Part shown: positions 33,258 through 42,995 of the stretch, piece by piece
Layout: the number at the start of each line of letters is the position of its first letter
Numbering within the stretch: position 1 is the first letter of the stretch
Source: Oscillospiraceae bacterium
GTDB taxonomy: Bacteria; Bacillota; Clostridia; Oscillospirales; Ruminococcaceae
Reading direction: 5' to 3'
Length of the DNA stretch: 64,000 nt
Assembly: GCA_017483465.1 (NCBI GenBank)
Contig: JAFUWN010000095.1
Location: forward strand, 1-64,000
Notes under the pieces: generated by a model
Seen by the model: the letters and a program-made list of their open reading frames with translations, nothing else
The model's database searches: none
What the model was told of the DNA's origin: nothing
Position numbers and translations under genes: made by a program

Positions 33258-34165
33258 CCTTCTTCTTCATACCAATAAGCTGTGCCGGGAATTTCACATT
33301 TTCGGATGATAACTTCTTCCGGCTGACCTTCGTCCAGATTAGTAATAATTCCTGTTTCCTTATCAATTGAGATTATTCTTTTTTTCAGAGTTCCGCTGCT
33401 GTTCAGACCGTAATCACCGCCAACCATATGATAATAATAACACAGATAATCGAAACTGTATTCGGTTTCCGTCACCGTCCGGAATAAGTTCATATGCTGA
33501 TTTGCGAGGTCAATTGCCGACTGCACTGCTTCCGCAGACATCTCTCCGGTATAGTGATACTGATTGTTTTCCTCATCATACAGCACATTTTTCAGATATA
33601 CATATCTTGTTGCACGGGGAAATTCTTCTGTGATCAGTTCGCTGTGATGATAACGCTGCCGGACATCGGTATAACAGAGACTGTATTCAATATAATCATC
33701 ATTTTCGCCGCATAATATCAGGTTCACATCACGGGCTTCATAGACAGTATCCCCATTATCGAGCTTTTTGCCTTTGTTGATTTCATCTGTATCGGTAATT
33801 CTGTGAACTTCTTTCTGAATCAGTTCCGGAATATGGTCTTTCTCCCGATAATCCGGTGTGATGATTCTGATTGCTTCCGTCAGTTCTCTGCCGAAGAAAT
33901 CAATTGTTGTATAATCCGGAATGAATGCCGAAGAATCCGTATGATGATTCCAGTAATCATAAAGTGTAATCAGATCTTCATCAGAGATTGCTTCAATTTT
34001 CTCTGCTGAAGAGAAATCCGGCTTTGAAACTGGTTTTGTTTCTTCCGGAACGGTTTCTGAAACGGATTCAGTAATTTGTATCGGCTCTGAAACTTCCTCC
34101 TGACTGACGGCACAGGCAGTCAGAAACAGAGCTGACAGAATCATGATAAATAACAATTTCCGCAT
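33245..34165 (-). CDS. Putative lipoprotein of unknown function
   Basis: A 306-residue exported protein with a clear lipobox (ALFLTAC, Cys18), a Glu/Thr/Pro-rich linker (about 20-48), and a soluble domain of about 255 residues with many Tyr, Asp and Glu. I recognise no domain. The promoter and operon partners are not obvious; it lies between queH and a CAP gene, each with its own terminator, so it is probably monocistronic. Confidence 0.7.
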   Translation of the reverse strand: MRKLLFIMILSALFLTACAVSQEEVSEPIQITESVSETVPEETKPVSKPDFSSAEKIEAISDEDLITLYDYWNHHTDSSAFIPDYTTIDFFGRELTEAIRIITPDYREKDHIPELIQKEVHRITDTDEINKGKKLDNGDTVYEARDVNLILCGENDDYIEYSLCYTDVRQRYHHSELITEEFPRATRYVYLKNVLYDEENNQYHYTGEMSAEAVQSAIDLANQHMNLFRTVTETEYSFDYLCYYYHMVGGDYGLNSSGTLKKRIISIDKETGIITNLDEGQPEEVIIRKCEIPGTAYWYEEEGKTP

Positions 34166-34260
34166 AGCGATTCCCCTTTCAGGTGTAGTTATCTTTTATA
34201 CGTCTGAGAGCCGTCAGATTTATGGCAGCAGAATGCACAAATATCAGAGCATATTTTTAT

Positions 34261-34290
34261 AAAAAAATCCCTCTGCCGGAGCAGAGGGAT
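34261..34290 (-). terminator. Terminator of the CAP/Cys-repeat gene
   Basis: Perfect ATCCCTCTGC/GCAGAGGGAT stem (34267-34276 with 34281-34290) with a CGGA loop, followed on the minus strand by T7 (A at 34261-34267). Confidence 0.85.
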
Positions 34291-34313
34291 TTCTTCAGGA
34301 GGATTGATAAAAT

Positions 34314-35132
34314 TTATTGACAGAAATTCTTCAATACAGACTGTATTGTATTGCAGTTTCCGTTCTGACAATTCTGATTCAGAGCCGATAAGATATTCTG
34401 TGTATTGCAGTTACCGCCGGAGCAGTCCCCTGTCAGACAGGACAGAACATTCTGTGTATTGCAGTTACCTGTCAGACAAGATAACATATTCTGCGGAATT
34501 GTGCATTCTGTTCCGGAACAGGTAAAGCAGGAATCTCCGATGCAAATATCATCCGGATTCAGATTCACTTTTTCAGAATCTGTATTTTTATCCGGAATTG
34601 TCACGGGTGTCAGTTTCGGCTGATATTCACCGTCATAATCTGTTCCGCCCGTGAAAATCTGTGTCCAGTACAGAACGCCGTTCTGAGATACCACACCGAT
34701 TCCGATGGAATCAAAATTTGCATTCAGGATATTTGCTCTGTGTCCGGAAGAATTCATCCAGCCGTTCATGACGGATTCGGGTGAATCATAGCCATAGGCG
34801 ATATTTTCTCCTGTAGCAGTCCAGGCAACTCCGGTATCATCTAAGACAGTAGCACAGCTTCTGCCGTCGGGGCGGGTATGTGAGAACTGGGAAATGATCT
34901 CCTGTGAACGGATTTCAGCGGCCTGATTCAATACAGGATTTGTCCTGAGAGCATTCAGACCTTGTTTTGCACGTTCCTGATTGACCAGATCAGCGACCTG
35001 ATCAATATAATTCTGCATGGAACTGCTGACGGAATTTTCAGCCGCTGCGGCCTGTACAGGGATAGTAACAGCTCCGGCGGAACATGCCATAAGCAGAGCA
35101 CACAGGCCTGCGGTCAGATTTCTTTTCTGCAT
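34314..35132 (-). CDS. Secreted CAP-domain protein with repeated Cys-rich tail
   Basis: A 272-residue exported protein with a signal peptide (about 1-29, ending PVQAAAA). A compact CAP/SCP domain of the YkwD type follows (about 40-165; NQERAKQGLNALRTN, FSHTRPDG, GENIAYGY, SSGHRANILN). The C-terminal 75 residues contain about 12 Cys in short repeats built on TQN(V/I)LSCLTG-N-C. At DNA level a 21-bp unit recurs exactly 54 bases apart (34395-34415 and 34449-34469), showing recent duplication. The tail could bind metal or form disulfides; function unknown. Near-consensus promoter at 35198-35226. Confidence 0.85.
   Translation of the reverse strand: MQKRNLTAGLCALLMACSAGAVTIPVQAAAAENSVSSSMQNYIDQVADLVNQERAKQGLNALRTNPVLNQAAEIRSQEIISQFSHTRPDGRSCATVLDDTGVAWTATGENIAYGYDSPESVMNGWMNSSGHRANILNANFDSIGIGVVSQNGVLYWTQIFTGGTDYDGEYQPKLTPVTIPDKNTDSEKVNLNPDDICIGDSCFTCSGTECTIPQNMLSCLTGNCNTQNVLSCLTGDCSGGNCNTQNILSALNQNCQNGNCNTIQSVLKNFCQ
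34395..34469 (-). repeat. Exact 21-bp direct repeat within the Cys-rich tail
   Basis: The same 21 bases occur at 34395-34415 and 34449-34469, a 54-base (18-codon) period, in frame within the CAP protein's tail. Partly diverged copies flank them. Confidence 0.75.
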
Positions 35133-35197
35133 GAGTGAAAAACTCCTTTCCGAGTAATTTGATAGATTTTAAAACTGCATCACGTGATTACATATTT

Positions 35198-35226
35198 ATG
35201 ATAACATATTTTGTAGGAAATGTCAA
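35198..35226 (-). promoter_or_regulatory. Promoter of the CAP/Cys-repeat gene
   Basis: Minus-strand TTGACA (35226-35221), 17-base spacer, TATCAT (35203-35198). Confidence 0.6.
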
Positions 35227-35267
35227 CGAACAATATTTTCCAGATGTGTTTTATGGTAAATATAAAC

Positions 35268-35299
35268 AAAAGCACTCTGTAAAAAATCAGAGTGCTTTT
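35268..35299 (-). terminator. Terminator of the GH13 gene
   Basis: Perfect 12-bp stem (35268-35279 with 35288-35299), A/T loop, T-rich on the minus strand. It lies just downstream of the gene ending at 35305. Confidence 0.8.
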
Positions 35300-35304
35300 G
35301 ATTT

Positions 35305-37191
35305 TTATTTCTTGATTTTCTCAGGATTCCGACAAACAATGACAGCATATTCAAACGGCGGAAGTTTGATGATATTTTCTTCCAGAGTACCACGTTCGAT
35401 TTTATCCAGAACATAATTTTCAGCATAAGGCTGAAATTCGACATGATGTTCATGCTGTGAGCGGTTGACATAGATCTGCACAGCGATTCCCGCACTTTCC
35501 TGATGTCTTGCAAAGGCCATGACATCATCCTGAGCAGGCAGAAATTTTAATCTTCCGTTTTTGAATACTTTATAGGCCTTGCGGATTCTGCCGAGTTCTT
35601 TGGTATAAGCGATCAGATCGGTATCTTCATGCCCCCATGGATAACATCTTCTGTTAAAGGGATCTTTATAGCCTTGTAATCCGGCTTCATCGCCATAGTA
35701 GATACTGGGCACACCCGGCAGGAAGAACATCAGAGCCATAGCAGCTTCGAGCATGGCTTTGCCACGGCGGTATTCCCATTCGTTAAGATAGCGTTCTGCC
35801 ATCCAGTCTTTGGATTTGTCATCGCAGTTCTCACCGCCGAAGCGATTGATTGCCCGTTCAATATCATGGGTAGAAACGAAATTCATGAGTACATCGACAG
35901 TCGCTTTCGGATAATTTTCCAGAATAGTCATAATACCGGTCTGGAAGTCACGGCTGCTCATGCCTTTGATATAATTGATAATCGCCTCACGGAACGGATA
36001 ATTCATAACAGAATCAAGCTGACGGCCTAAGAGATAGCTTCTCTTGATGCCGTAGGCTTCTTTGTTGGAGGCATCTTCCCAGACTTCACCGATGATGATT
36101 TTATCTGGATCATATTTCTTGACACATGCATTTAAATTATACAAAAATTCGTCAGGGAGTTCGTCAGCGACATCAAGGCGGAATCCGGCTGCACCCATGG
36201 AGAGCCAGTATTCAAGAACCCCCTCTGCACCGCAGATATATTTTGTATAATCCGGATTGTTTTCCTGAACGTTCGGGAGGGTATCAATGCCCCACCAGGC
36301 TTCATATTCGTTCGGATAGTTCCAGAACGTATACCAGTTGAAATAGGGGCTGTCCTGAGACTGATACGCACCGACTGTATCATAGCGGCCGTATTTATTG
36401 AAATAAATGCTGTCCGCACCGGTATGCGAGAACACACCGTCCAGAATGACACTCATGCCATATTTTCTGGCTTCTTCGCAGAGAGTTTTAAAATCCTCGT
36501 TTGTACCGAGCAGAGGATCAATTTTCATATAATTCGCTGTATTGTATCTGTGATTCTCATGGGATTCAAATACCGGATTCAGATAAATGCAAGTCACACC
36601 CAGACCGGCCAGATACGGCAGTTTTTCCTGAATGCCTGCCAGGTCTCCGCCGAAATAGTCATTATTCCAGACATGTCCGTTCTGATCAGGTTTATAATAC
36701 GGTGTACCGCCCCAGTCATCACGGAGCACACGGCCTTCGGGAATATTTTCGTGTACCTTTCCGCTCCGGCAGAATCTGTCCGGGAAAATCTGATACATGA
36801 TACCGCCTTTGAGAAATTCCGGTGTTTTATAATCTTCGGCATAGACAGTCAGCTGAAAAAGATCACCGTCATTCAGATTGCCGATATGTCCGGCAACTTT
36901 CTTGATATAGAATTTCTGACCGCATACGGTATATGCAAAATAATAATAATGCACACCGGTATATTTCGGAATATAGCCTGTTCCCCAGACAAAACAGTCA
37001 TCTTCTTCGTCAATGATATGCAGATGCATAAAGCGTTCCTTGAACCCCGGCCGATAGATCACGACACACGGAGAAAAATCCGGCCTGACTTCCTTTGGCA
37101 GTCGGATTGAAAAGAAACAGATTTTGCCTTTTTTGACTGCTCCGAACGGTGTTTTATAATTCAAATCCCAGCTGTCATACAAATGACTCAT
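35305..37191 (-). CDS. Cytosolic GH13 alpha-glucan hydrolase (neopullulanase/cyclomaltodextrinase type)
   Basis: A 628-residue glycoside hydrolase family 13 enzyme without signal peptide. An N-terminal beta domain (about 1-120) precedes the TIM barrel. Visible conserved regions are VILDGVFSHTG (region I), GFRLDVADEL (nucleophile Asp), IIGEVWED (acid/base Glu) and FVSTHDIER (third Asp), with a C-terminal beta domain. The N-domain layout and intracellular location fit neopullulanase, cyclomaltodextrinase or alpha-glucosidase activity on imported or stored maltodextrins; exact specificity is not readable. It lies downstream of glycogen phosphorylase on the same strand, though a hairpin separates them. 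Confidence 0.88.
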   Translation of the reverse strand: MSHLYDSWDLNYKTPFGAVKKGKICFFSIRLPKEVRPDFSPCVVIYRPGFKERFMHLHIIDEEDDCFVWGTGYIPKYTGVHYYYFAYTVCGQKFYIKKVAGHIGNLNDGDLFQLTVYAEDYKTPEFLKGGIMYQIFPDRFCRSGKVHENIPEGRVLRDDWGGTPYYKPDQNGHVWNNDYFGGDLAGIQEKLPYLAGLGVTCIYLNPVFESHENHRYNTANYMKIDPLLGTNEDFKTLCEEARKYGMSVILDGVFSHTGADSIYFNKYGRYDTVGAYQSQDSPYFNWYTFWNYPNEYEAWWGIDTLPNVQENNPDYTKYICGAEGVLEYWLSMGAAGFRLDVADELPDEFLYNLNACVKKYDPDKIIIGEVWEDASNKEAYGIKRSYLLGRQLDSVMNYPFREAIINYIKGMSSRDFQTGIMTILENYPKATVDVLMNFVSTHDIERAINRFGGENCDDKSKDWMAERYLNEWEYRRGKAMLEAAMALMFFLPGVPSIYYGDEAGLQGYKDPFNRRCYPWGHEDTDLIAYTKELGRIRKAYKVFKNGRLKFLPAQDDVMAFARHQESAGIAVQIYVNRSQHEHHVEFQPYAENYVLDKIERGTLEENIIKLPPFEYAVIVCRNPEKIKK

Positions 37192-37280
37192 AAAAAAATC
37201 AGCTCCTTATCTTTTATCAATATTTCATACTATCTTTCCTATTTGTTTTAATTATCAAATTTTGGAATCGCCGCAAGTGA

Positions 37281-37322
37281 ACAAAAGCATGTCTGGCTGC
37301 AAGAAGTCAGACACGCTTTTGT
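37281..37322 (-). terminator. Terminator of glycogen phosphorylase gene
   Basis: A 15-bp stem with one mismatch (37281-37295 with 37308-37322), just downstream of the gene ending at 37344; T-rich on the minus strand. Confidence 0.7.
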
Positions 37323-37343
37323 GAGTTATTCCAATAACAGATA

Positions 37344-39743
37344 TTACAGCCCCCAGATGTCACGAGCGTAGTCAGAAACGCTTCTGTCTGCGGAGAAAAT
37401 ACCTGCACCGGCAGTATTCATCAGGGACATCTTAGCCCAACGCTTCGTATCGTTATAGCATTCTGTGCTGTAGTTCTGAGCCTGTCTGTAAGAATCGAAA
37501 TCAGCAAGAACCATATAAGGATCTTTCTGCTTGAGGGAATCGGCTACTTCATTGAAAGTACAGCCATTGATACCGTGGTACATTCTGTTCACACAGTCAC
37601 GGATTGCATAGTTATCGTTATAGAGCTTTTCAGGATTATAATTATATTTTGCAACATTGACTTCTTCTGTCTTCATACCGAAGATGATGATATTCTCCTC
37701 ACCGACAGCATCTTTGATTTCTACATTTGCACCGTCAAGAGTACCCAGAGTTACGGCACCGTTGAGCATCAGCTTCATATTGCCTGTACCGGAAGCTTCT
37801 GTGCCGGCAAGGGAGATCTGTTCAGAAATATCAGCCGCAGGCATGAGAAGTTCGGAGAGGGTAACGCTGTAGTTTTCGATGAAGTGTACAGCGAGCTTTT
37901 CGGAGATTCTCGGATTCTTGCGGATTTCTTCGGAGATTGCCCAGATCATCTTGATAATCTGCTTTGCCAGATAGTAACCCGGAGCGGCTTTTGCTGCGAA
38001 GATATAGGTCTTGGGAGTGAAATCGGCATTCGGATTCTCCAGCAGATAGTTATACTGAGCCAGAATATTCATGACATTCAGGTGCTGACGCTTGTATTCA
38101 TGCAGACGCTTTACCTGTACGTCGAAAATGCTTTCTGTATTTAAAATCACTTTGGAAGAATGCTTTACATACTTGGCAAAACGCTCTTTATTTTCTTTTT
38201 TGACCTGCATGATGCGTTCGAGAACTTTTTCATCATCGGCAAATACAGCCAGCTTGGAAAGCTGAGAAGCATCTTTCAGGAAACCGTTTCCGATCGTATC
38301 ACGCAGAAGATTGGTCAGACCAGGATTGGACTGATACAGCCAGCGGCGGTATGCGATACCGTTGGTTACGTTCTTGAACTTGTGCGGTGTATCGGCGGCT
38401 TCGTCCTTGAAGACATCTGTCTTGATGATGTCAGAATGCAGTTTGGAAACGCCGTTGACACTGTGAGAAGCCACTACACACAGAGTAGCCATATGAATCG
38501 TATTGTCTTTGATAATAGACATTCTGGTTGTCTTGGCACTGTCATAGCCGTTGCGTTCCATGAGGGACTGACAGTATCTGTTGTTGATTTCTACGATAAT
38601 ATTGAAAATTCTCGGGATGATGTGCTTCATCATGTTGACATCCCATTTTTCAAGAGCTTCTGCCATAACGGTATGATTGGTATAAGCAAACGTATTTGTT
38701 ACGATATGCCATGCCTGTTCCCAGCCATAACCGCAGTCATCCAGCAGAATACGCATCAGTTCCGGAATTGCCAGAGTCGGATGAGTATCATTGATGTGAA
38801 TTGCTACTTTTTCATGCAGATTATCCAGAGTACCATAGACATTCATGTGCGTATTGACAATATCACCGACAGCAGCTGCACACAGGAAATACTGCTGACG
38901 CAGTCTCAGAGATTTGCCCTCTAAGTGATTGTCATTCGGATAGAGAATCTTAGAAATAGAATTTGCCATAGAGTTCTGACCGAGAGCCTTTGCATAATCG
39001 CCCTGATTGAACAGTTCCATATTGAAGCTCGGAGCCTTTGCACTCCAGAGTCTCAGAACAGAAACGCCGGGGCTGTCATAGCCGGACACATACATGTCAT
39101 ACGGTGTTGCAATCACAGTATTATAATTCACATGAGAAATATGATGATACTGATTATCCCAGTATTCATTGAGTTCGCCTTCAAAGTGTACTTCGATCGC
39201 CTTTTCGGGCTTGGGGTCGAGCCATACGCTTCCGCCGGGGAGCCAGTTATCCGGAAGTTCTGTCTGCCAGCCGTCTTCCAGTTTCTGCTTGAAGATACCG
39301 TATTCATAGCAGATGGAATGCCCCATAGCAGGCATTGCCATTGTAGCCATACCATCGAGATAGCAGGCTGCCAGACGGCCGAGACCGCCGTTTCCGAGGC
39401 CGGCATCGGGTTCGCATTCATAGATTTTATCCAGATTAATATGAAATTCAGAAAGCATTTCTTTCACGGCATCTGCCAGTTCCAGATTATACAGACTGGT
39501 TTTGAGGGAACGTCCCATCAGAAATTCCATAGAAAGATAATATACCTGTTTCTTTCCTGCGGAGTGTACCTGATTGATGAACTTGCGGCGTTTTGCCTTG
39601 AGCTGTTCCACCACCAGTGCGGAAAGAATTTCATATACCTGCTGGTCGGAAGCTTCTTCGGGAGAGATATTGAATTTTGCCATTAATCTCTCACTGAACA
39701 TTTTTCTGAAATTTTTGATTTCAGGGGTATCGTTTACTGCCAT
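37344..39743 (-). CDS. glgP: Glycogen/starch/maltodextrin phosphorylase
   Basis: A 799-residue GT35 phosphorylase that releases glucose-1-phosphate from alpha-1,4-glucans with PLP as cofactor. Typical stretches are KKQVYYLSMEFLMGRSL (17 residues), GNGGLGRLAACYLD, KRLHEYKRQHLN, and EASGTGNMKLMLNGA, whose Lys carries PLP. I place the start at ATG 39743. The frame is open to a GTG at 39791, but that codon lies before the AAAGGAG site. The ATG itself has only a weak ribosome site, so the start is uncertain. With GH13 and GlgB it forms the window's glycogen/maltodextrin set. Confidence 0.93.
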   Translation of the reverse strand: MAVNDTPEIKNFRKMFSERLMAKFNISPEEASDQQVYEILSALVVEQLKAKRRKFINQVHSAGKKQVYYLSMEFLMGRSLKTSLYNLELADAVKEMLSEFHINLDKIYECEPDAGLGNGGLGRLAACYLDGMATMAMPAMGHSICYEYGIFKQKLEDGWQTELPDNWLPGGSVWLDPKPEKAIEVHFEGELNEYWDNQYHHISHVNYNTVIATPYDMYVSGYDSPGVSVLRLWSAKAPSFNMELFNQGDYAKALGQNSMANSISKILYPNDNHLEGKSLRLRQQYFLCAAAVGDIVNTHMNVYGTLDNLHEKVAIHINDTHPTLAIPELMRILLDDCGYGWEQAWHIVTNTFAYTNHTVMAEALEKWDVNMMKHIIPRIFNIIVEINNRYCQSLMERNGYDSAKTTRMSIIKDNTIHMATLCVVASHSVNGVSKLHSDIIKTDVFKDEAADTPHKFKNVTNGIAYRRWLYQSNPGLTNLLRDTIGNGFLKDASQLSKLAVFADDEKVLERIMQVKKENKERFAKYVKHSSKVILNTESIFDVQVKRLHEYKRQHLNVMNILAQYNYLLENPNADFTPKTYIFAAKAAPGYYLAKQIIKMIWAISEEIRKNPRISEKLAVHFIENYSVTLSELLMPAADISEQISLAGTEASGTGNMKLMLNGAVTLGTLDGANVEIKDAVGEENIIIFGMKTEEVNVAKYNYNPEKLYNDNYAIRDCVNRMYHGINGCTFNEVADSLKQKDPYMVLADFDSYRQAQNYSTECYNDTKRWAKMSLMNTAGAGIFSADRSVSDYARDIWGL

Positions 39744-40001
39744 AATCTTGTTTTGCCCTGTGTTTTGAAAATACAGAGCGTCTCCTTTCACAATATTTTT
39801 AGGAAAAATAAGACTGCATTATCTCAGCAATCAAATCTCTTAATACTAGTATACATGATTTTTTCATTTGTTGCAATTGACGTTTTCGACAAATATTATG
39901 TGCGTAAACGTTACACTTTGTACAGGCAGGAGAATTTTTTATCTATAAAAAGTGATTTTTGCACATAGTTATACTTAAAGTTATTAAAAAACTGTGAATT
40001 T

Positions 40002-40439
40002 TTATGAAAATTCTTCTGTTTCGGCATCATCTTCAAGATGTTCTCTCATGAGATTATGAAAATGCGGAAATTCCCGTTTCATCCGCACAGGTTTTCCGTC
40101 CTGATCCAGAAAACAGTGCATAGTAGTCCCCCGGCAGGCAAGCTCATTGGTTTTCAGATTATAAATTTCATAACTGAATGTATAGCGAAAGCCGTTATAC
40201 TGCACCAGCCGGGCAAAAATTTTCACTTTATCATGCAGACGAATCATTTTCAGATACTCTGCCTTGACAGTCAGTACCGGAGAAATCAGAGGAGAATCCA
40301 CTTCTTTCATAATCCGGAAGCCCATTTCTTCAAGATAAGCAACACGGGCTTCTTCAAACCAGCGGATATAATTGGCATGATGAATAATCCCCATCTGATC
40401 GGTTTCGTAATACTGAGGTATTTTCTGATAGATATACAT
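40002..40439 (-). CDS. Acyl-CoA thioesterase, YbgC/4HBT family
   Basis: A 145-residue hot-dog-fold thioesterase. The active-site segment YYETDQMGIIHHANYIRWFEE (split: YYETDQMG, HHANYIRWFEE) carries the catalytic Asp of the 4-hydroxybenzoyl-CoA thioesterase group. The substrate is unknown; family members hydrolyse short or aromatic acyl-CoA or acyl-ACP. It follows the GtrA-family gene by four bases and is surely cotranscribed with it. Confidence 0.85.
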   Translation of the reverse strand: MYIYQKIPQYYETDQMGIIHHANYIRWFEEARVAYLEEMGFRIMKEVDSPLISPVLTVKAEYLKMIRLHDKVKIFARLVQYNGFRYTFSYEIYNLKTNELACRGTTMHCFLDQDGKPVRMKREFPHFHNLMREHLEDDAETEEFS

Positions 40440-40443
40440 AATG

Positions 40444-40965
40444 TCAGTTCTCGCTTTCTTCCGGAGCTTTTTTCTTTTTGAAAATAATAAATTTACTGAG
40501 GAAGTAATTGGCCAGTGTCACAACTACCTGCTGAATAAAGAAGAAGATAAAATAAATCCAGAAAATTTTCTGATTGTCTTTCATATACAGAGGTACACCG
40601 AGCTGCATAATGCCGACCTGCATCACACCGGATAACAGTCTTGCAGATACGAATGTCCATAATTCCCACATGAGCTGTTTAGTAGATTCTGTCTTGCTTT
40701 TAAAGACATATTTTTTATTGACATAGAATGCAAATGTAACAGCCGCTACCCATGCAATGCTGGTTGAGAGAAAATTTTCGATACGTTCCGACCACTCGAC
40801 ATTGGCCAGCAGACCGAATTCGACTCCGAACTGTACAATGGCATTGACAATCGTTGTCAGAACGCCGTAATAAATATAAATTACCAGTTCTTCAAATTTA
40901 TCATAAAGTTTTTTAAGAGGTTCCGGAAGAAGGTTCACAAAAAACTGGAGAATCTTTTCAAACAT
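40444..40965 (-). CDS. GtrA-family membrane protein
   Basis: A 173-residue protein with four predicted membrane helices matching GtrA (about 30-50, 65-88, 105-125, 135-158). The characteristic ending LANYFLSKFIIFKKK is visible, as is the FAFYVNKKYVFKS loop. GtrA proteins are thought to move polyprenyl-linked sugars across the membrane for cell-surface glycans. No glycosyltransferase is adjacent; the partner is the thioesterase gene just downstream. Confidence 0.85.
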   Translation of the reverse strand: MFEKILQFFVNLLPEPLKKLYDKFEELVIYIYYGVLTTIVNAIVQFGVEFGLLANVEWSERIENFLSTSIAWVAAVTFAFYVNKKYVFKSKTESTKQLMWELWTFVSARLLSGVMQVGIMQLGVPLYMKDNQKIFWIYFIFFFIQQVVVTLANYFLSKFIIFKKKKAPEESEN

Positions 40966-40995
40966 AAATCATAAAATCCTTTCACAGACAGAGCG

Positions 40996-41029
40996 ATAAG
41001 CCTGTCAGATCTGAGTCCGGCAGGCTTAT
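40996..41029 (-). terminator. Hairpin downstream of htpG
   Basis: An 11-bp stem with one G-T pair (40996-41006 with 41019-41029) just after the htpG stop. It lacks a clear T-run on the minus strand, so termination may be partial and gtrA may be read through from htpG. Confidence 0.45.
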
Positions 41030-41041
41030 GCAGTTATGTGT

Positions 41042-42925
41042 TTACATCAGTTCGCAGATCAGGGAGGAGAATTCTGCCGGATTTTCGATCGGCATATTTT
41101 CCATCAGCAAGGCCTGATTATATAACAGCTTTGCATATTTTTCGATGGTCTCGCTGTTATCCAGAGCCGTCAGTTTTGCAAAAACAGGGTGTTCCGGATT
41201 GAGTTCCAGAACCAGTTTTGCCTGTACCTTGCTGTCAGTGGGCATTGCATTGAGAGTTTTTTCCATTTCAAGCGTCAGATCACCCTCACTGGCAAGGCAT
41301 ACCGGATAGGATTTCAGACGGCTGGAAAGGGCTACTTTCTGGACTTTACCGTCAAGGGCTTTCTGCATGGTCTCGAATAAATTTTTATTTTCCTGATTTT
41401 TTTCTTCGAGAGCTTTCTTTTCTTCTTCGGTATTTAAATCCAGATCAGCCGCTGTCACGGACTTGAAATTCTTGTCCTTGAATGTCATCATATTCTTGAC
41501 AGCGAATTCATCAACCGGAATTGTGAAATACAGGATTTCATAGCCTTTTGCGAGCACAGCTTCTGTCTGCGGCAGAGCCTTGATCTGTGCAATGGAACTG
41601 CCGGCAGCATAATAAATATCTTTCTGTTCTTCGGGCATTCTCTCGACGTATTCAGCGAGTGTGACGAGCTTGTCTTCATGAGAAGAATAGAAAATCAACA
41701 GATCGCTCAGCTCATCTTTATGCATTCCATAGTCGCTGCAGACACCGTACTTGATCTGTGTGCCGAATGCTTCAAAGAATTTTTCATAATTTTCTCTGTC
41801 ATTCTTGAGCATTCTGCTCAGTTCGTTATGAATGGTCTTTTCAATGCTCTTTGCAATTAATTTCAATTGTCTGTCATGCTGGAGCATTTCACGGGAGATA
41901 TTCAGAGACAGATCTTCGGAATCCACAAGGCCTTTCACAAAGCTGTAGTAATCCGGCAGAAGATCGGCACATTTCTCCATGATTAATACGCCGTTGGTAT
42001 ATAACTGCAAGCCCTTCTCATATTCTCTGGTATAATAATTAAACGGAGCTTTCGAGGGGATATATAATAACGCATCATAGCTGACAGTACCTTCGTTGTG
42101 TACATGCTTATGCGACATCGGAGGCATATAGTCATTGAATTTCTCCTGATAGAAATTATTATAATCATCATCTGTCAGTTCGTTCCGGTTCTTTCTCCAT
42201 AACGGCACCTGACTGTTGAGGGTTTCAAGTGTGACTTCCAGATCATATTCATCTGTAGAGCCTTCTTTGAGTTTTCTGTGAGAAACTTCCATCTGAATGG
42301 GGAATCTGACATAATCCGAATATTTCTTGACAAGATACTGAATTCTGTAATCTTCCAGGAATTCAGAATAATTTTCTTCGTCGGCATCGTCCATGAGTTC
42401 GAGAACGATTTTAGTGCCGTATTTTGTCAGATCGCTGAAATCGCCGGTTTCCTGGACAGTATAGCCATCCACGCCCTCAGACTGCCATACATGAGCCTGT
42501 TCCGTGCCGAAAGCTCTGGAAAATACAGAAACTCTCTTTGCAACCATAAAAGCAGAATAGAAGCCGACACCGAACTGACCGATAATCTGCTGATCATCGC
42601 CGAGCTTGTTATCTGTCTTGAACTGGAGCGAACCGCTGTTTGCAATAGTACCAAGATTTTTTTCGAGTTCTTCTTCGGTCATGCCGATACCGTTATCAGT
42701 AATAGTAATAGTTCTCTGTGTCTTATTCAGGTCTAACCTGATAAAGAAATCATCTTTATTCAGGCCAACAGAATCGTCTGTCAGTGAGCGGAAATAGAGT
42801 TTATCAATCGCATCACTGGCATTGGAGATCAGTTCCCGAAGAAAAATCTCCTTATGTGTATAAATAGAATGAATCATCATATCAAGCAGTTTTTTAGATT
42901 CTGCCTGAAAAGCCTTTGTTTCCAT
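41042..42925 (-). CDS. htpG: Hsp90 chaperone HtpG
   Basis: A 627-residue ATP-dependent chaperone. The GHKL ATPase N domain has ELISNASDAIDKLYF, ITDNGIGMT, and the QFGVGFYSAFMVA lid motif. The middle domain follows (about 230-500), including GVVDSEDLSLNISRE-like VDSEDLSLNISREMLQ, then the dimerisation domain. ATG 42925 is the natural start (METKAFQAE); an in-frame GTG lies 9 bases upstream. A perfect CIRCE and a near-consensus promoter precede it, so HrcA control is expected. Confidence 0.96.
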   Translation of the reverse strand: METKAFQAESKKLLDMMIHSIYTHKEIFLRELISNASDAIDKLYFRSLTDDSVGLNKDDFFIRLDLNKTQRTITITDNGIGMTEEELEKNLGTIANSGSLQFKTDNKLGDDQQIIGQFGVGFYSAFMVAKRVSVFSRAFGTEQAHVWQSEGVDGYTVQETGDFSDLTKYGTKIVLELMDDADEENYSEFLEDYRIQYLVKKYSDYVRFPIQMEVSHRKLKEGSTDEYDLEVTLETLNSQVPLWRKNRNELTDDDYNNFYQEKFNDYMPPMSHKHVHNEGTVSYDALLYIPSKAPFNYYTREYEKGLQLYTNGVLIMEKCADLLPDYYSFVKGLVDSEDLSLNISREMLQHDRQLKLIAKSIEKTIHNELSRMLKNDRENYEKFFEAFGTQIKYGVCSDYGMHKDELSDLLIFYSSHEDKLVTLAEYVERMPEEQKDIYYAAGSSIAQIKALPQTEAVLAKGYEILYFTIPVDEFAVKNMMTFKDKNFKSVTAADLDLNTEEEKKALEEKNQENKNLFETMQKALDGKVQKVALSSRLKSYPVCLASEGDLTLEMEKTLNAMPTDSKVQAKLVLELNPEHPVFAKLTALDNSETIEKYAKLLYNQALLMENMPIENPAEFSSLICELM

Positions 42926-42964
42926 ATGCAGCACATCTTCTTTCTTTAGTTTTAAAAATGAAAA

Positions 42965-42991
42965 TTAGCACTCTCTTTCTTTGAGTGCTAA
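42965..42991 (-). promoter_or_regulatory. Perfect CIRCE element (HrcA operator)
   Basis: TTAGCACTC-N9-GAGTGCTAA exactly (42965-42973 and 42983-42991). It lies just downstream of the htpG promoter, in the expected position to block transcription when HrcA is bound. It is the only CIRCE in the window. Confidence 0.97.
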
Positions 42992-42995
42992 TTCT

